Source: Aurantimonas coralicida DSM 14790
GTDB lineage: Bacteria; Pseudomonadota; Alphaproteobacteria; Rhizobiales; Rhizobiaceae
Reading direction: 5' to 3'
DNA length: 64,000 nucleotides
NCBI RefSeq assembly: GCF_000421645.1
Contig: NZ_ATXK01000001.1
Location: 744,001 to 808,000 of the forward strand
In this document: piece by piece, positions 26,110 through 34,316 of the stretch
How the letters are laid out: the number at the start of each line of letters is the position of its first letter
How positions within the stretch are numbered: position 1 is the stretch's first letter
The notes under the pieces: model-generated
The model's input: the letters and a program-made list of their open reading frames with translations, nothing else
The model's database searches: none
What the model was told of the DNA's origin: nothing
Made by a program: the position numbers and the translations under genes

Positions 26110-28191
26110 TTGTTCGTCGTACACGTCGCTCTTCAGGGCTGCCTCCGGGCAACCGATGTCAGCTATGGCCTGACCCCGGACACGGGCGGCCACATCAAAT
26201 ATCTGCTCGAGCTTGTGGCGGCCCAGGCCAGGACGCCCGGCATCGACCGTATCGTCATCGCCACGCGCGGCTTCGACAGCGAGTATGGCGACGAGTACCG
26301 GCCGGGCTGGGAGCGGATCGACGACAAGGTCGAGATCCTCCGGCTGCCGACCGATCGTCCCGAATATCTGGCGAAGGAAGAACTCTTCACCGAGACCGCG
26401 AGCTTCGCCGAGCATCTGCTGGAATGGCTCGGCGATCAGCCCGAGGCGCCGACCTGCCTGCACGCCCATTACGCCGATGCCGGGACCGTCGCCGAGCTGG
26501 TGCGCGCGAAGACCGGCATTCCGTTCCTGTTCACCGGCCATTCGCTCGGTCGCGTCAAGCGCGCGGCGATGAGGACCGGCGAGATCCCGGCGGAAACCGC
26601 CGCCGTCCTCGACCGGCGCATTGCCATCGAGGAACGGACCTTCGCGGCCGCCGACCTCGTCATCGCCTCGTCGCGCGACGAGGCCGAGGTCCAGTACGCC
26701 GCCTATGACAGCTACGAGCCGGGCAAGATCCGGATCATCGAGCCCGGCAGCGATCTCGACGCCTATCGCGGCGCGACCACCACCGAAGCCGTCGACGCGA
26801 TGATCGCGCCCTTCCTGCGCGAACCGGACAAGCCGGTCGTCCTGGCGATCGCCCGCCCGGTCGCCAAGAAGAACCTGCCAATGCTCGTCGAAGCCTTCGG
26901 CCGCGATCCCTGGCTGCGCGAGAACGCCAATCTGGTGATCGTCGCCGGCACCCGCGGCGATCTCTGCGAGCTCGGCGAGGAAGCCGCCGGCCAGATGCGG
27001 GCGATCCTCGAGGCCATCGATCGCCACGACCTCTATGGCCGCGTCGCGGTGCCCAAGACACATCGACCGGCAGACATCCCGGCCCTCTACGCCCATGCCC
27101 GCGCCCGCGGCGGCATTTTCGTCAATCCGGCGCTGAACGAGCCCTTCGGCCTGACGCTGCTCGAAGCGGCGGCAAGCGGGCTGCCGCTCGTGGCCACCGA
27201 CAGCGGCGGGCCGAACGACATCATCGAGCGCTGCAACAACGGCCGCCTCGTCAACCCGCACGAACCTGACGCCATCGCCGGCGCCTGCCGCGCCATTCTC
27301 GAGGAACCGGCGCTTCACGCGACCTACGCCGCCAACGGCGCCAGGGCCGTAGATGCCTATGACTGGACGCGGCATGCCGAGCGCTGCCGGCAACTGGTCG
27401 AACGGCTGGTCGCCGGTGCGAAGCCGGCGCAGATCATCCACCAGCCGCAGCTGCTCGTCTGCGACATCGACAACACGCTGACCGGCTCGGACGCCTGCAT
27501 CCAGGCCTTCACCCGCTGGCATGCCCGCGAGACCGCGCTCGACTTCGCGGTCGCGACCGGACGCTCGCTGCACAGCGCGCTCTCGATCCTCGAACAGCAG
27601 GCCGCGCCGAACCCCAAAATCATCATCTCCTCGGTCGGCACCGAGATCTATTTCCTCGAGCCGAACGGCGTCACCTACCGCCGCGACCGCGACTGGAGCC
27701 GGCGCATCGCCACCGGCTGGCAGCGCCGGCGGATCGCCGCGGCGCTGGCCGACTATCCGGGCATCGCTCCGCAGGCGCCGCTGGAGCAGCGCGCCTTCAA
27801 ACTGAGCTATCTGGCCGAGGGCGACCGCAGCATCGTCGCCGGCATCCGGGCGCATCTCCAGCGCCGCGGACTGGCCGCCGCCGTCATCCACAGCCATGGC
27901 CGCTATCTCGACATCCTGCCGGTCACCGCGTCGAAGGGCGCGGCGATCACCTATCTGCGCCAGCGCCTGTCCCTGCCCGACGAGGCGGTCTTTGCGGCCG
28001 GCGACAGCGGCAACGATATCGAGATGCTGCGCTCGGTGCCGCAGTCGATCATCGTGGCGAACTATTCCGACAGTCTCGCCAGCCGGTCGGACCTTTCCCA
28101 TTCCTATGTCGCGCGGCAGAGCCATGCCCGCGGCATCATCGAGGGCGTGACCCATTTCCGGAGCCGCGCCGGACGGGCGCCGATCCAGTGA
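26110..28191 (+). CDS. Sucrose-phosphate-synthase-like glycosyltransferase fused to HAD phosphatase
   Basis: This two-domain enzyme has 693 residues. The start is the TTG at 26110, with GGAAGAGG eight bases upstream; the frame runs back to a GTG at 25963, but that lies inside the divergent gene. Residues 1-440 are a GT4 domain like sucrose-phosphate synthase: the DTGGH loop at 24-28, then Glu 344 and Glu 352 in NEPFGLTLLE. From Asp 452 a HAD phosphatase of the sucrose-phosphatase type follows (DIDNTLTG, ATGRS, AAGDSGNDIEML). It could make a sugar phosphate such as sucrose-6-phosphate or mannosylfructose phosphate and then dephosphorylate it. A GT2 gene overlaps its stop. The exact product is not shown. 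Confidence 0.85.
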   Translation: MFVVHVALQGCLRATDVSYGLTPDTGGHIKYLLELVAAQARTPGIDRIVIATRGFDSEYGDEYRPGWERIDDKVEILRLPTDRPEYLAKEELFTETASFAEHLLEWLGDQPEAPTCLHAHYADAGTVAELVRAKTGIPFLFTGHSLGRVKRAAMRTGEIPAETAAVLDRRIAIEERTFAAADLVIASSRDEAEVQYAAYDSYEPGKIRIIEPGSDLDAYRGATTTEAVDAMIAPFLREPDKPVVLAIARPVAKKNLPMLVEAFGRDPWLRENANLVIVAGTRGDLCELGEEAAGQMRAILEAIDRHDLYGRVAVPKTHRPADIPALYAHARARGGIFVNPALNEPFGLTLLEAAASGLPLVATDSGGPNDIIERCNNGRLVNPHEPDAIAGACRAILEEPALHATYAANGARAVDAYDWTRHAERCRQLVERLVAGAKPAQIIHQPQLLVCDIDNTLTGSDACIQAFTRWHARETALDFAVATGRSLHSALSILEQQAAPNPKIIISSVGTEIYFLEPNGVTYRRDRDWSRRIATGWQRRRIAAALADYPGIAPQAPLEQRAFKLSYLAEGDRSIVAGIRAHLQRRGLAAAVIHSHGRYLDILPVTASKGAAITYLRQRLSLPDEAVFAAGDSGNDIEMLRSVPQSIIVANYSDSLASRSDLSHSYVARQSHARGIIEGVTHFRSRAGRAPIQ

Positions 28192-29051
28192 CGACCAGCC
28201 TTCTCACCCTGACGCGCAACCGGCGGCGGCATCTGTTGAACCTGATGGAGAGCCTGCGCCGGCAAAGCCGCAAGCCGGATGAACTCGTCATCGCCTGCAT
28301 GCAACCGGCGATCGAGCCGGACCTGCCGGAGATCGGCATCCCTGTGCGCCAGTTCACGGTGCCGGGCGACGACCTGCCCCTGGCCGCCGCGCGCAATCGC
28401 GCCGCCGAGGCGGCGACGGGCGAGACGCTGATCTTCCTCGATGTGGACTGCGTCGCCGCACCCGGCCTCGTCGACCGCTTCACCGATGCCTGCGCTGAGA
28501 CCGACGGCTTCTTTCTCGGCGAGGTCCTGTATCTGCCGGGCGGCGCCATCGACGGCGCGCTGGATTTCGACGCGCTCGACGCCGTCGGCATCGTGCACCC
28601 GTCCAAGCCCGACATGCCTCGCACCGGCCTGCGGCGCGAGGCGAATACGGGCGAGTTCTGGGGTCTGTCCTTCGCGGTGCGCAAGGCCACCTGGGCGCGG
28701 CTTGGCGGCATGGACGAACGCTTCGTCGGCTATGGCGGCGAGGAGACCGACCTTGCCGCGCGTCTCGATCCGGCCGGCGTGCCGCTCTACTGGACGGCCG
28801 GGGCCCGTGCCTATCATCAGCACCACACGGTCCATGTGCCGCCGCTGCCGCATTTCGACGCCATTCTGGCCAATGCCCGCCGCTTCCACGCCAAGCATCG
28901 GCGCTGGTGCATGGATTATTGGCTCGGCCAGTTCGCCGAGCGGGGCCTGATCGAATGGGACCCGGCCGGCGACGAGATCGTCGCGCGGCGCCGGCCGACA
29001 CCCGAAGAGTTGGCAGCCGCCCGCCAGCCGGACAGCGTCCGCTTCAGCTAG
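28188..29051 (+). CDS. Glycosyltransferase family 2 (galactosyltransferase-like C terminus)
   Basis: This is an inverting GT-A transferase of 287 residues. It starts with a GTG that overlaps the stop of the upstream enzyme (GTGA), so translation is probably coupled. The core reads TTSLLTLTRNRRRHLLNLMESL, with the metal-binding Asp 85-Val-Asp 87 in LIFLDVDCVA. The acceptor side has FWGLSFAVRKATWARLGGMDERFVGYGGEETDLAARL near residues 160-200, the galactosyltransferase C-terminal pattern, in which GGEETDL includes the catalytic base. There is no signal peptide. It may use the product of the fused enzyme before it, which is an inference. Confidence 0.87.
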   Translation: MTTSLLTLTRNRRRHLLNLMESLRRQSRKPDELVIACMQPAIEPDLPEIGIPVRQFTVPGDDLPLAAARNRAAEAATGETLIFLDVDCVAAPGLVDRFTDACAETDGFFLGEVLYLPGGAIDGALDFDALDAVGIVHPSKPDMPRTGLRREANTGEFWGLSFAVRKATWARLGGMDERFVGYGGEETDLAARLDPAGVPLYWTAGARAYHQHHTVHVPPLPHFDAILANARRFHAKHRRWCMDYWLGQFAERGLIEWDPAGDEIVARRRPTPEELAAARQPDSVRFS

Positions 29052-29067
29052 GGCACGAAGCGGACGC
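29035..29067. terminator. Hairpin overlapping a stop codon between convergent glycosyltransferases
   Basis: GCGTCCGCTTC and GAAGCGGACGC form a perfect 11-bp stem with an 11-base loop. The loop contains the TAG stop of the family 2 glycosyltransferase. The pair sits just before the end of the convergent gene at 29088. There is no T-run, so it is a candidate Rho-independent-like hairpin only. Confidence 0.5.
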
Positions 29068-29087
29068 CGGACGGGGCTTCCTGCGTC

Positions 29088-30212
29088 CTAGCCGGTGGCC
29101 GCCAGCGGCTGCTGGCCCTCGCCCCACAATTCGTCTGTCAGGCTTTCCAGCCAGTTTGCCGCTCTCTGTGCGGCATCCTTGCGGTAGAGCGGTGCGATCC
29201 GCGCCGGGTCGAGCTGTCGCGCCTCCTCCATCAGGCCCTGCCAGCCGGCGAGATCGCCTGGCCAGCGCTGTGCGTGAACGGCGGCGCCCACCGCGGCCAT
29301 CGCCTCGGCCTTGCGGGTCTGCTCGTTGAAGTAGCGCCATTCCGGGGCGATCACGAGCGGCCGGCCGACCCGCGCGATTTCGGTGACCGTATTGTCCCCC
29401 GCCGACGCCACGACGATATCGGCCGCCGCCAGATAGTCGGTGACGTTCGACACCCAGCCGAGTTCGCGCAGATTGGAAAAGTCGGTCTCGTGGCCCTCCT
29501 TGAGCGTCGGCCCGAGCACCAGCCAGTCGGCCTCCGGCAGGGCGCGCGCGCCGACGGTGAGCGGCGCATAGGGCGTGCCGGCGCCGCCGCCGCCGGTCAG
29601 GACGACGATGGTTTCGCGCTCCGGATCGAGGCCCAGCTTGCGCCGCGCCGCCTCGCGCGTCGGCACCGGATCGCGGGTCGTGCAGAGACCGCCCGAATAG
29701 AAGGTCTTGGCGCGCAGATGCGCCGGATAATCGTCCTGTTCGAGGCTCTCGTCGAAAGGCGCCAGCATGCCGACGCTGGATTCGTAGCTGGCGATGTGGC
29801 CGGTATCCGAGCGGTCGCCATGCATGCGGATCTGCACCGCCGGGACCGAGGCGATCCGCGACAGGAGCGCGATCTCCGACGAGACGTCCACGACGAACAG
29901 CCCGACGTCACGTGCATCGAGATGATCGATAATGGCGCGCATCGTGCCGCGCATTTCCTTCAGACCCAAGGGCACGCAGTGCAGCGCCGGCGGTGTCGGC
30001 TCGGCATAGAGCCGCTCCGTCGGCACGCCGGCGCCGATCATGTTCGGCAGCGTGATCAGCTCGATGTGCCGCGAGAAGCCCTCGAACAGATGCGGTCCCG
30101 CGGTCAGCACGGAGACCGGCCGCGTACGCGAAAACGCCTCGACCAGCGCCATCGTCCGGTTGGCATGCCCGCGCCCCTGGTGATGCACGAAAAACGCGAT
30201 CGGCCTGGTCAT
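29088..30212 (-). CDS. MurG/UDP-glycosyltransferase-like protein
   Basis: This is a GT-B transferase of 374 residues of the MurG/UGT group (GT28/GT1-like). It starts with TRPIAFFVHHQGRGHANRTMAL, where Gly-Arg-Gly-His is the donor-pocket loop, and has VLTGGGGAGTP in the middle linker. The donor-binding end carries ASAGDNTVTEIARVGRPLVIAPEW, matching the G-N-T-x-x-E loop that holds the nucleotide sugar. There is no membrane segment. It is convergent with the family 2 gene and precedes, on the same strand, no other gene until the dehydrogenase cluster, so it may be a single-gene unit. The acceptor is unknown. Confidence 0.85.
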   Translation of the reverse strand: MTRPIAFFVHHQGRGHANRTMALVEAFSRTRPVSVLTAGPHLFEGFSRHIELITLPNMIGAGVPTERLYAEPTPPALHCVPLGLKEMRGTMRAIIDHLDARDVGLFVVDVSSEIALLSRIASVPAVQIRMHGDRSDTGHIASYESSVGMLAPFDESLEQDDYPAHLRAKTFYSGGLCTTRDPVPTREAARRKLGLDPERETIVVLTGGGGAGTPYAPLTVGARALPEADWLVLGPTLKEGHETDFSNLRELGWVSNVTDYLAAADIVVASAGDNTVTEIARVGRPLVIAPEWRYFNEQTRKAEAMAAVGAAVHAQRWPGDLAGWQGLMEEARQLDPARIAPLYRKDAAQRAANWLESLTDELWGEGQQPLAATG

Positions 30213-30277
30213 GCCCGGCCCTCCCGCTGGATGAGGGACCGCGGGTCGGTGCGGCTCGCGAAATGGATGTCGAACGC

Positions 30278-30319
30278 TGCCATGTCGTGCTTTCGATCAA
30301 TGGGAAACAGGACATGGCA
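30278..30319. repeat. Inverted repeat upstream of the MurG-like gene
   Basis: TGCCATGTC and GACATGGCA form a perfect 9-bp inverted repeat with a 24-base spacer, 66 bases or more before the start at 30212. It could be an operator or a leader hairpin. The remaining bases of the 30213-30453 gap show no gene. Confidence 0.4.
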
Positions 30320-30453
30320 GGTAGCGCGGCGGCCCGGCACGGCTGCCGATTCATGGTCGCGGCAAACGAAAATTCCGCATCGCGGGAGCAGCCAGAACAC
30401 GAATATGCCGCCGCAACGGCAGGACACTTCGCGAAAGCGACGATGCGTCGCGG

Positions 30454-31068
30454 TCAGGAAAGCGGATGCAGCCGCGCCCGGCCCTCGTCCTGCATCCGCT
30501 CGAAAAACGCCCGTTCGCGGTTCCAGCGATGTCCGTCCCAGCCGTCGAAGCCGAAGCCGTAGACGTCGATCGGGCCGCCGAACGTCTCGAGCGCCCAGAG
30601 GAGCGCGATGAGACCGGTGGACGGTGCGCTCATGTCGCGTTGCGGCCGCGTATAGCCGATGACGCCGCATGCCCGCAGGAAAATGTCGACGCCGACCGGT
30701 GTCACGGCCCGGCCATCCGCACGCAGCATCGCTTCCGCCTCCGGCGCCCAGTTGCGCGCATCGGGGACTTTGCGTTCGGCCTCGGTGAGGGGCGGCGCGA
30801 TCAGATCGTCCTTCGCCGGATGGATCGGCAGCAGGATTTCGCCGGCCTGCGCCAACGCCGCACGTGCGAGAAAGTCCGGATCGTCCAGCCATTCCCGCAT
30901 CTGCCCGCCGCAATTGATCAGGAAGAGATGGGTCGTGCGACTGCCATTGACCCCGCCGAGGCCGAAGCAATTGTTGATGCGGATGACGCTGTCGCTGGCG
31001 TCGATCGCGGCGGAGCGGTCCCGCTCGTGCGGGGCGTTGCCGACAAGGCTGATGCTGGGCTGGGTCAT
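30454..31068 (-). CDS. Sialyltransferase-like (GT29-type motif) protein
   Basis: This is a 204-residue protein with the ATG at 31068. The opening reads SISLVGNAPHERDRSAAIDASDSVIRINN. The pattern Val-Gly-Asn ... Ile-Asp-x-x-Asp-x-Val-Ile-Arg-x-Asn is the nucleotide-sugar motif of GT29 sialyltransferases, also seen in small bacterial proteins of unknown role. A later segment, PIDVYGFGFDGWDG, resembles the second conserved half. The shortness, the lack of signal peptide and the neighbours fit a cytoplasmic glycosyltransferase. Sialic acid transfer is not supported by any nearby neuraminate gene. A possible EcfG-like promoter lies at 31112-31136. Confidence 0.6.
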   Translation of the reverse strand: MTQPSISLVGNAPHERDRSAAIDASDSVIRINNCFGLGGVNGSRTTHLFLINCGGQMREWLDDPDFLARAALAQAGEILLPIHPAKDDLIAPPLTEAERKVPDARNWAPEAEAMLRADGRAVTPVGVDIFLRACGVIGYTRPQRDMSAPSTGLIALLWALETFGGPIDVYGFGFDGWDGHRWNRERAFFERMQDEGRARLHPLS

Positions 31069-31111
31069 GGCAGGCCGGGTTTTTCGATTGCGGGCGAAGG
31101 CGCGTGGCAAC

Positions 31112-31136
31112 AGCGATGCAGCGCGCGCTAGGTTCC
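31112..31136 (-). promoter_or_regulatory. Possible EcfG-type stress promoter
   Basis: On the minus strand GGAAC, a 16-base spacer and CGCT lie 44 bases before the sialyltransferase-like start. Eight of nine defining bases match the GGAAC-N16/17-CGTT pattern. A single site like this can occur by chance in G+C-rich DNA. Confidence 0.35.
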
Positions 31137-31166
31137 ACGCGGATGTGCGGCCCGCTGTCGCCGTCC

Positions 31167-31463
31167 TCAGCTCTTCTTGCGGGTCGGCGCGTGGAAATCC
31201 GGCGGCTTGCCGGCGATCCACCCGAGGAACCGCGCAATGTCGGGATGCTGCGACAGGGGGATCCCGTCCGCCGTCATCCGGTCGAGCTCCGCATTGGTGA
31301 AGCTGGCATGGATGGTGCGATGGCAGATCGGATGGACCGGAACGACCTGTCGTCCGCCGCGGCTCTTGGGCTGCGGATGATGCCATTCGATGCGGCGGCC
31401 CAGCGGCCGGCCGCACAGCCAGCACTCCTCCGCCTCGTCACGCCTGCCCTTCTGCCCCGCCAT
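31167..31463 (-). CDS. Small HNH endonuclease-like protein
   Basis: This 98-residue protein has an HNH nuclease core: CWLCGRP near residues 14-20, EWHHPQPKSRGG at about 26-37 with the paired histidines of the active site, and VHPICHRTIHASFTN near 43-57. The spacing of the two Cys-x-x-Cys-like pairs fits zinc-stabilised HNH domains. The C terminus (LGWIAGKPPDFHAPTRKKS) is as in many small chromosomal HNH proteins. Such solitary genes are not usually a restriction system. It is transcribed toward the sialyltransferase-like gene, with 98 bases between them. Function in the cell is unknown. Confidence 0.78.
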   Translation of the reverse strand: MAGQKGRRDEAEECWLCGRPLGRRIEWHHPQPKSRGGRQVVPVHPICHRTIHASFTNAELDRMTADGIPLSQHPDIARFLGWIAGKPPDFHAPTRKKS

Positions 31464-31652
31464 GCGCGCTATCTAGGTGCGGCGTGCCGTGGCGCCAATC
31501 GCCGGAGGCGACGCGTTCGGCAGGACATGATGTCACGGTTTTGCTGCAGCCAGTCCGGCGTGTTTCTGCTAGGTCGAACAAACGCCGAACCGCCACGCCC
31601 AGGTGCGCGCCGCGCGGAGCCTTAGCCCGCCGGCGCGACCGCGCAGGGCGGA

Positions 31653-32852
31653 ATGTCGGACGGATGTGGTGACGACGGCAGGCGGATGGACGAGGCGCCC
31701 CCAGACAACGCGATCGTGCGGGAAACGCACATGCCGGCGGTGGACGACGCGCCGGACGCGCAGCCCGTCGCGACCGTCAGGCAGCGCAAGATCATCCATA
31801 TCGACATGGACGCCTTCTATGCCTCGGTCGAGCAGCGGGACGATCCGTCCCTGCGCGGACGCCCCGTCGCGGTCGGCGGCTCGCGCGAACGCGGCGTCGT
31901 GGCGGCGGCAAGCTACGAGGCGCGGGTGTACGGCGTGCGCTCCGCCATGCCCTCGGTCACCGCGCGGCGGCGCTGCCCCGACCTGATCTTCGTCAAGCCA
32001 CGCTTCGAGGTCTACAAGGCGATCTCGGCCGAGATCCGGGCGATCTTCGCCGAGCACACGCCGATCATCGAGCCACTGTCTCTGGATGAGGCTTATCTCG
32101 ACGTCACCGAGAACCTCCACGACATCCCCTCCGCCACGCAGATCGCGGAGATGATCCGCGCGCGCATCCGGGAGGTGACCGGGCTGACCGCCTCGGCCGG
32201 CGTGTCCTACAACAAGTTCCTCGCCAAGCTGGCCTCCGACTACCGCAAGCCGGACGGGATCTTCGTTGTCACGCCGGCCATGGGTCCGGGCTTCGTCGAG
32301 GATCTTCCGGTCGGCCGATTCCATGGCGTCGGTCCGGCAACGGCCGCCAAGATGCAGCGCTTCGGCATTCACACCGGGCGCGACCTCCGCGACAAATCGC
32401 TGCCCTTCCTGCAGGAGCATTTCGGCAAGACCGGCCCCTATTACTATTCCATCTCGCGCGGCGTCGACGAACGCCCGGTGCGCGCCAATCGCATCCGCAA
32501 GTCGGTCGGCGCGGAAAACACCTTCGGCGCCGATCTCTTCGCCTTCGACGAGATGCGCGAGGCGCTGCAGCCAATCCTCGACAAAGTCTGGCGCTATTGC
32601 GAAACCAGCACCATTCGCGGCCGCACGGTCACGCTGAAGGTCAAGTTTGCCGATTTCCAGCAGATCACCCGCGCCCGCTCCGCGGTCCAGCCGGTTGCCT
32701 CGCGCGACGATCTCGAGCGCATCGCCCTGGCTCTCCTCGGCGCGGCCATGCCCTTCGACAAGGGGGTGCGGCTCCTCGGCGTCGCCCTCTCATCGCTCAT
32801 ACGCGAGGGTATGCCGGACGACACGCCGACGCAGTTCAGCCTGCCGCTTTGA
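31653..32852 (+). CDS. dinB: DNA polymerase IV (Y family)
   Basis: This is an error-prone translesion polymerase of 399 residues. The catalytic core is complete: IDMDAFYASVEQRDDP (metal site), AVGGSRERGVVAAASYEAR, SLDEAYLDVT (second acidic pair) and ASAGVSYNKFLAKLASDYRKPDG. The thumb and little-finger domains follow, ending TQFSLPL, a possible beta-clamp-binding tail (Q-F-S-L-P-L). Start codons at 31653 and 31686 are both plausible; the longer form is given, and its first 40 residues are low in conservation. It probably acts in DNA damage tolerance. Confidence 0.9.
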   Translation: MSDGCGDDGRRMDEAPPDNAIVRETHMPAVDDAPDAQPVATVRQRKIIHIDMDAFYASVEQRDDPSLRGRPVAVGGSRERGVVAAASYEARVYGVRSAMPSVTARRRCPDLIFVKPRFEVYKAISAEIRAIFAEHTPIIEPLSLDEAYLDVTENLHDIPSATQIAEMIRARIREVTGLTASAGVSYNKFLAKLASDYRKPDGIFVVTPAMGPGFVEDLPVGRFHGVGPATAAKMQRFGIHTGRDLRDKSLPFLQEHFGKTGPYYYSISRGVDERPVRANRIRKSVGAENTFGADLFAFDEMREALQPILDKVWRYCETSTIRGRTVTLKVKFADFQQITRARSAVQPVASRDDLERIALALLGAAMPFDKGVRLLGVALSSLIREGMPDDTPTQFSLPL

Positions 32853-32936
32853 ACCAGAGCGCGCGAACGACAACGCCGGCCCCGTCGCCGCCAAGGGCGG
32901 TACGAGACCGGCGCGTGCCGCATCGGATATCAAGGA

Positions 32937-32966
32937 GTGCCGGGTGGGAATTGTCCCGCCCGGCAC
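32937..32966. terminator. Terminator between dinB and the manganese catalase gene
   Basis: A 13-bp stem (GTGCCGGGTGGGA and TCCCGCCCGGCAC, one G-T pair) surrounds ATTG and is followed by GTTT on the plus strand. It lies between two convergent genes and could serve both. Confidence 0.7.
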
Positions 32967-32975
32967 GTTTCAGGC

Positions 32976-33800
32976 TCAGATCTGTTCGGTCTGGGCGCCG
33001 GAATTCGGCTTGGCCTTGCCGAGCGTCGGCTTCTGGCCGAGCGGCTCCGGCTGCGCCTTGACCGAGAACTCGCCGCGGCCGTCCAGGGACGGACCGGAGG
33101 CCCAGCGACCCTGCGGGGCGTCTTCGTCGAGATGCGTGTTGAGGTAGTAGTAGGAGTGCTCGGTCGCCTCGTGGCTCTCCGGCGTGGAGTTCGGCACCGG
33201 CAGCGACGCCGTCAGGCCGCCCATCTCTTCCAGCACGGCCAGCCACTGCTGCTGGTGCATGGTGTCGCGGGCGATCAGGAAGGACAGCATGTCCTTCATG
33301 CCGGCATCCTCGGTCCAGTTGTAGAGCCGCGACGCCAGCACGCGGCCGCCGGCCTCTGCGGTGACATTCGCCATCATGTCGGCGGCGATGTTGCCGGTGG
33401 CATAAACATGGCTGAGGTCGAAGGGCACGCCGTTCGCGTTCACCGGCATGGCCGACAGGCCCGAGGACAGGAGATGGCGCGGATTGGCGCCGCCGAGAAT
33501 GGCGTGGACCACCGGATCCTTGGCCGCTTCCTCCTGCGCGCTCACCGGGGCGCCCTCGAGGTTCAGCGCGACCGCATGGCCGAGGAACTCGATATGGGAC
33601 AGCTCTTCCGTCGCGGTCGACATCAACAGATTGCGGATGCGGTCGTCACCGCGCGCGCCCATGGCCTGGAAGAAATACTGCATGGCGACGCGGATCTCGC
33701 CCTCGATGCCGCCGATCGCCTGCTGCAGGAGCTTGGCGAACTGCGGATCGGGCTTGTCGACGCGGACGGTGTACTGGAGCTTGGACGAATGGTGAAACAT
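32976..33800 (-). CDS. Manganese catalase family protein
   Basis: This is a non-haem catalase of 274 residues that would split hydrogen peroxide to water and oxygen at a di-manganese site. The ferritin-like four-helix bundle carries the expected metal ligands: Glu in GGIEGEIRVAMQYFFQA, Glu and His in TEELSHIEFLG, Glu in ANVTAEAGGR, and the Glu/His pair in the last helix (RDTMHQQQW). The C-terminal tail (after HSYYYLNTHLDEDAPQ) matches the LNTH segment of the family. The neighbouring upstream gene, 66 bases away on the same strand, encodes another ferritin-like protein, so the two are probably one stress operon. Confidence 0.92.
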   Translation of the reverse strand: MFHHSSKLQYTVRVDKPDPQFAKLLQQAIGGIEGEIRVAMQYFFQAMGARGDDRIRNLLMSTATEELSHIEFLGHAVALNLEGAPVSAQEEAAKDPVVHAILGGANPRHLLSSGLSAMPVNANGVPFDLSHVYATGNIAADMMANVTAEAGGRVLASRLYNWTEDAGMKDMLSFLIARDTMHQQQWLAVLEEMGGLTASLPVPNSTPESHEATEHSYYYLNTHLDEDAPQGRWASGPSLDGRGEFSVKAQPEPLGQKPTLGKAKPNSGAQTEQI

Positions 33801-33866
33801 GATCTGTCCCTTCAGTTTCAGTGAATCTGGTTCAGTGGGGCCGGCGGATGCCGGGATATCCTGAGA

Positions 33867-34316
33867 TCAGAGGCTGGCCGCCGTGCTGTCCATCCAGGCG
33901 CGGTGACGCTCCTCGTCGGCCAGCGCGCTGGCGAAGAACGCCTTGGACTTCGGCACCGCATCGCCATGGTCGGCGGCGCGCTGATAGGCAGCGACGGTGT
34001 CGTCCTCGTTGGTCTTCATGGCCTTGAGGATCGTGGCGTCGCCCATGAGGCCGGCCAGCGCGACCTTGCCCGTGGTCAGGACCTGCTTCATGTCGCCCGA
34101 GGTCGGCGGATCGAACGAGAGTTCGCGGGCCATCTCATGCAGCACGTCGAGATGCTGCTGGTGATCCTTGCGGAAGGCCGCAACCTGCGTCGCAAGGCTC
34201 TTGTCGCTCAGATTCTCGATGCAGGTTTCATATGCCGCGATGGCGTCGTGCTCGAGAATGATGAGATCGCGAACCAGCGACTTGATGTCGGTCTCTGTTC
34301 CAACTGTCGTAACCAT
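33867..34316 (-). CDS. Ferritin-like domain protein, DUF2383/PA2169 family
   Basis: This 149-residue helical protein of the DUF2383 type belongs to the ferritin-like superfamily. It has the two Glu-x-x-His-like motifs expected of that group: ILEHDAIAAYE near residue 21 and DHQQHLDVLHEM near residue 51, followed by TNEDDTVAAYQRA and DEERHRAWM near the C terminus. These could hold a di-iron or similar metal pair. No signal peptide is seen. It is the first gene of a unit with the manganese catalase (66 bases apart), and a role in oxidative or general stress is likely. Its biochemical activity has not been assigned to the family. Confidence 0.8.
   Translation of the reverse strand: MVTTVGTETDIKSLVRDLIILEHDAIAAYETCIENLSDKSLATQVAAFRKDHQQHLDVLHEMARELSFDPPTSGDMKQVLTTGKVALAGLMGDATILKAMKTNEDDTVAAYQRAADHGDAVPKSKAFFASALADEERHRAWMDSTAASL

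Noticed and set aside
30263-30562. Plus-strand frame between the MurG-like and sialyltransferase-like genes
   Set aside because: It is Ser/Arg/Pro-rich with no motif and overlaps the end of a supported gene on the other strand.
31167-31463. HNH gene as part of a restriction or anti-phage system
   Set aside because: No methyltransferase, sensor or other defence partner is near; solitary HNH proteins are common.
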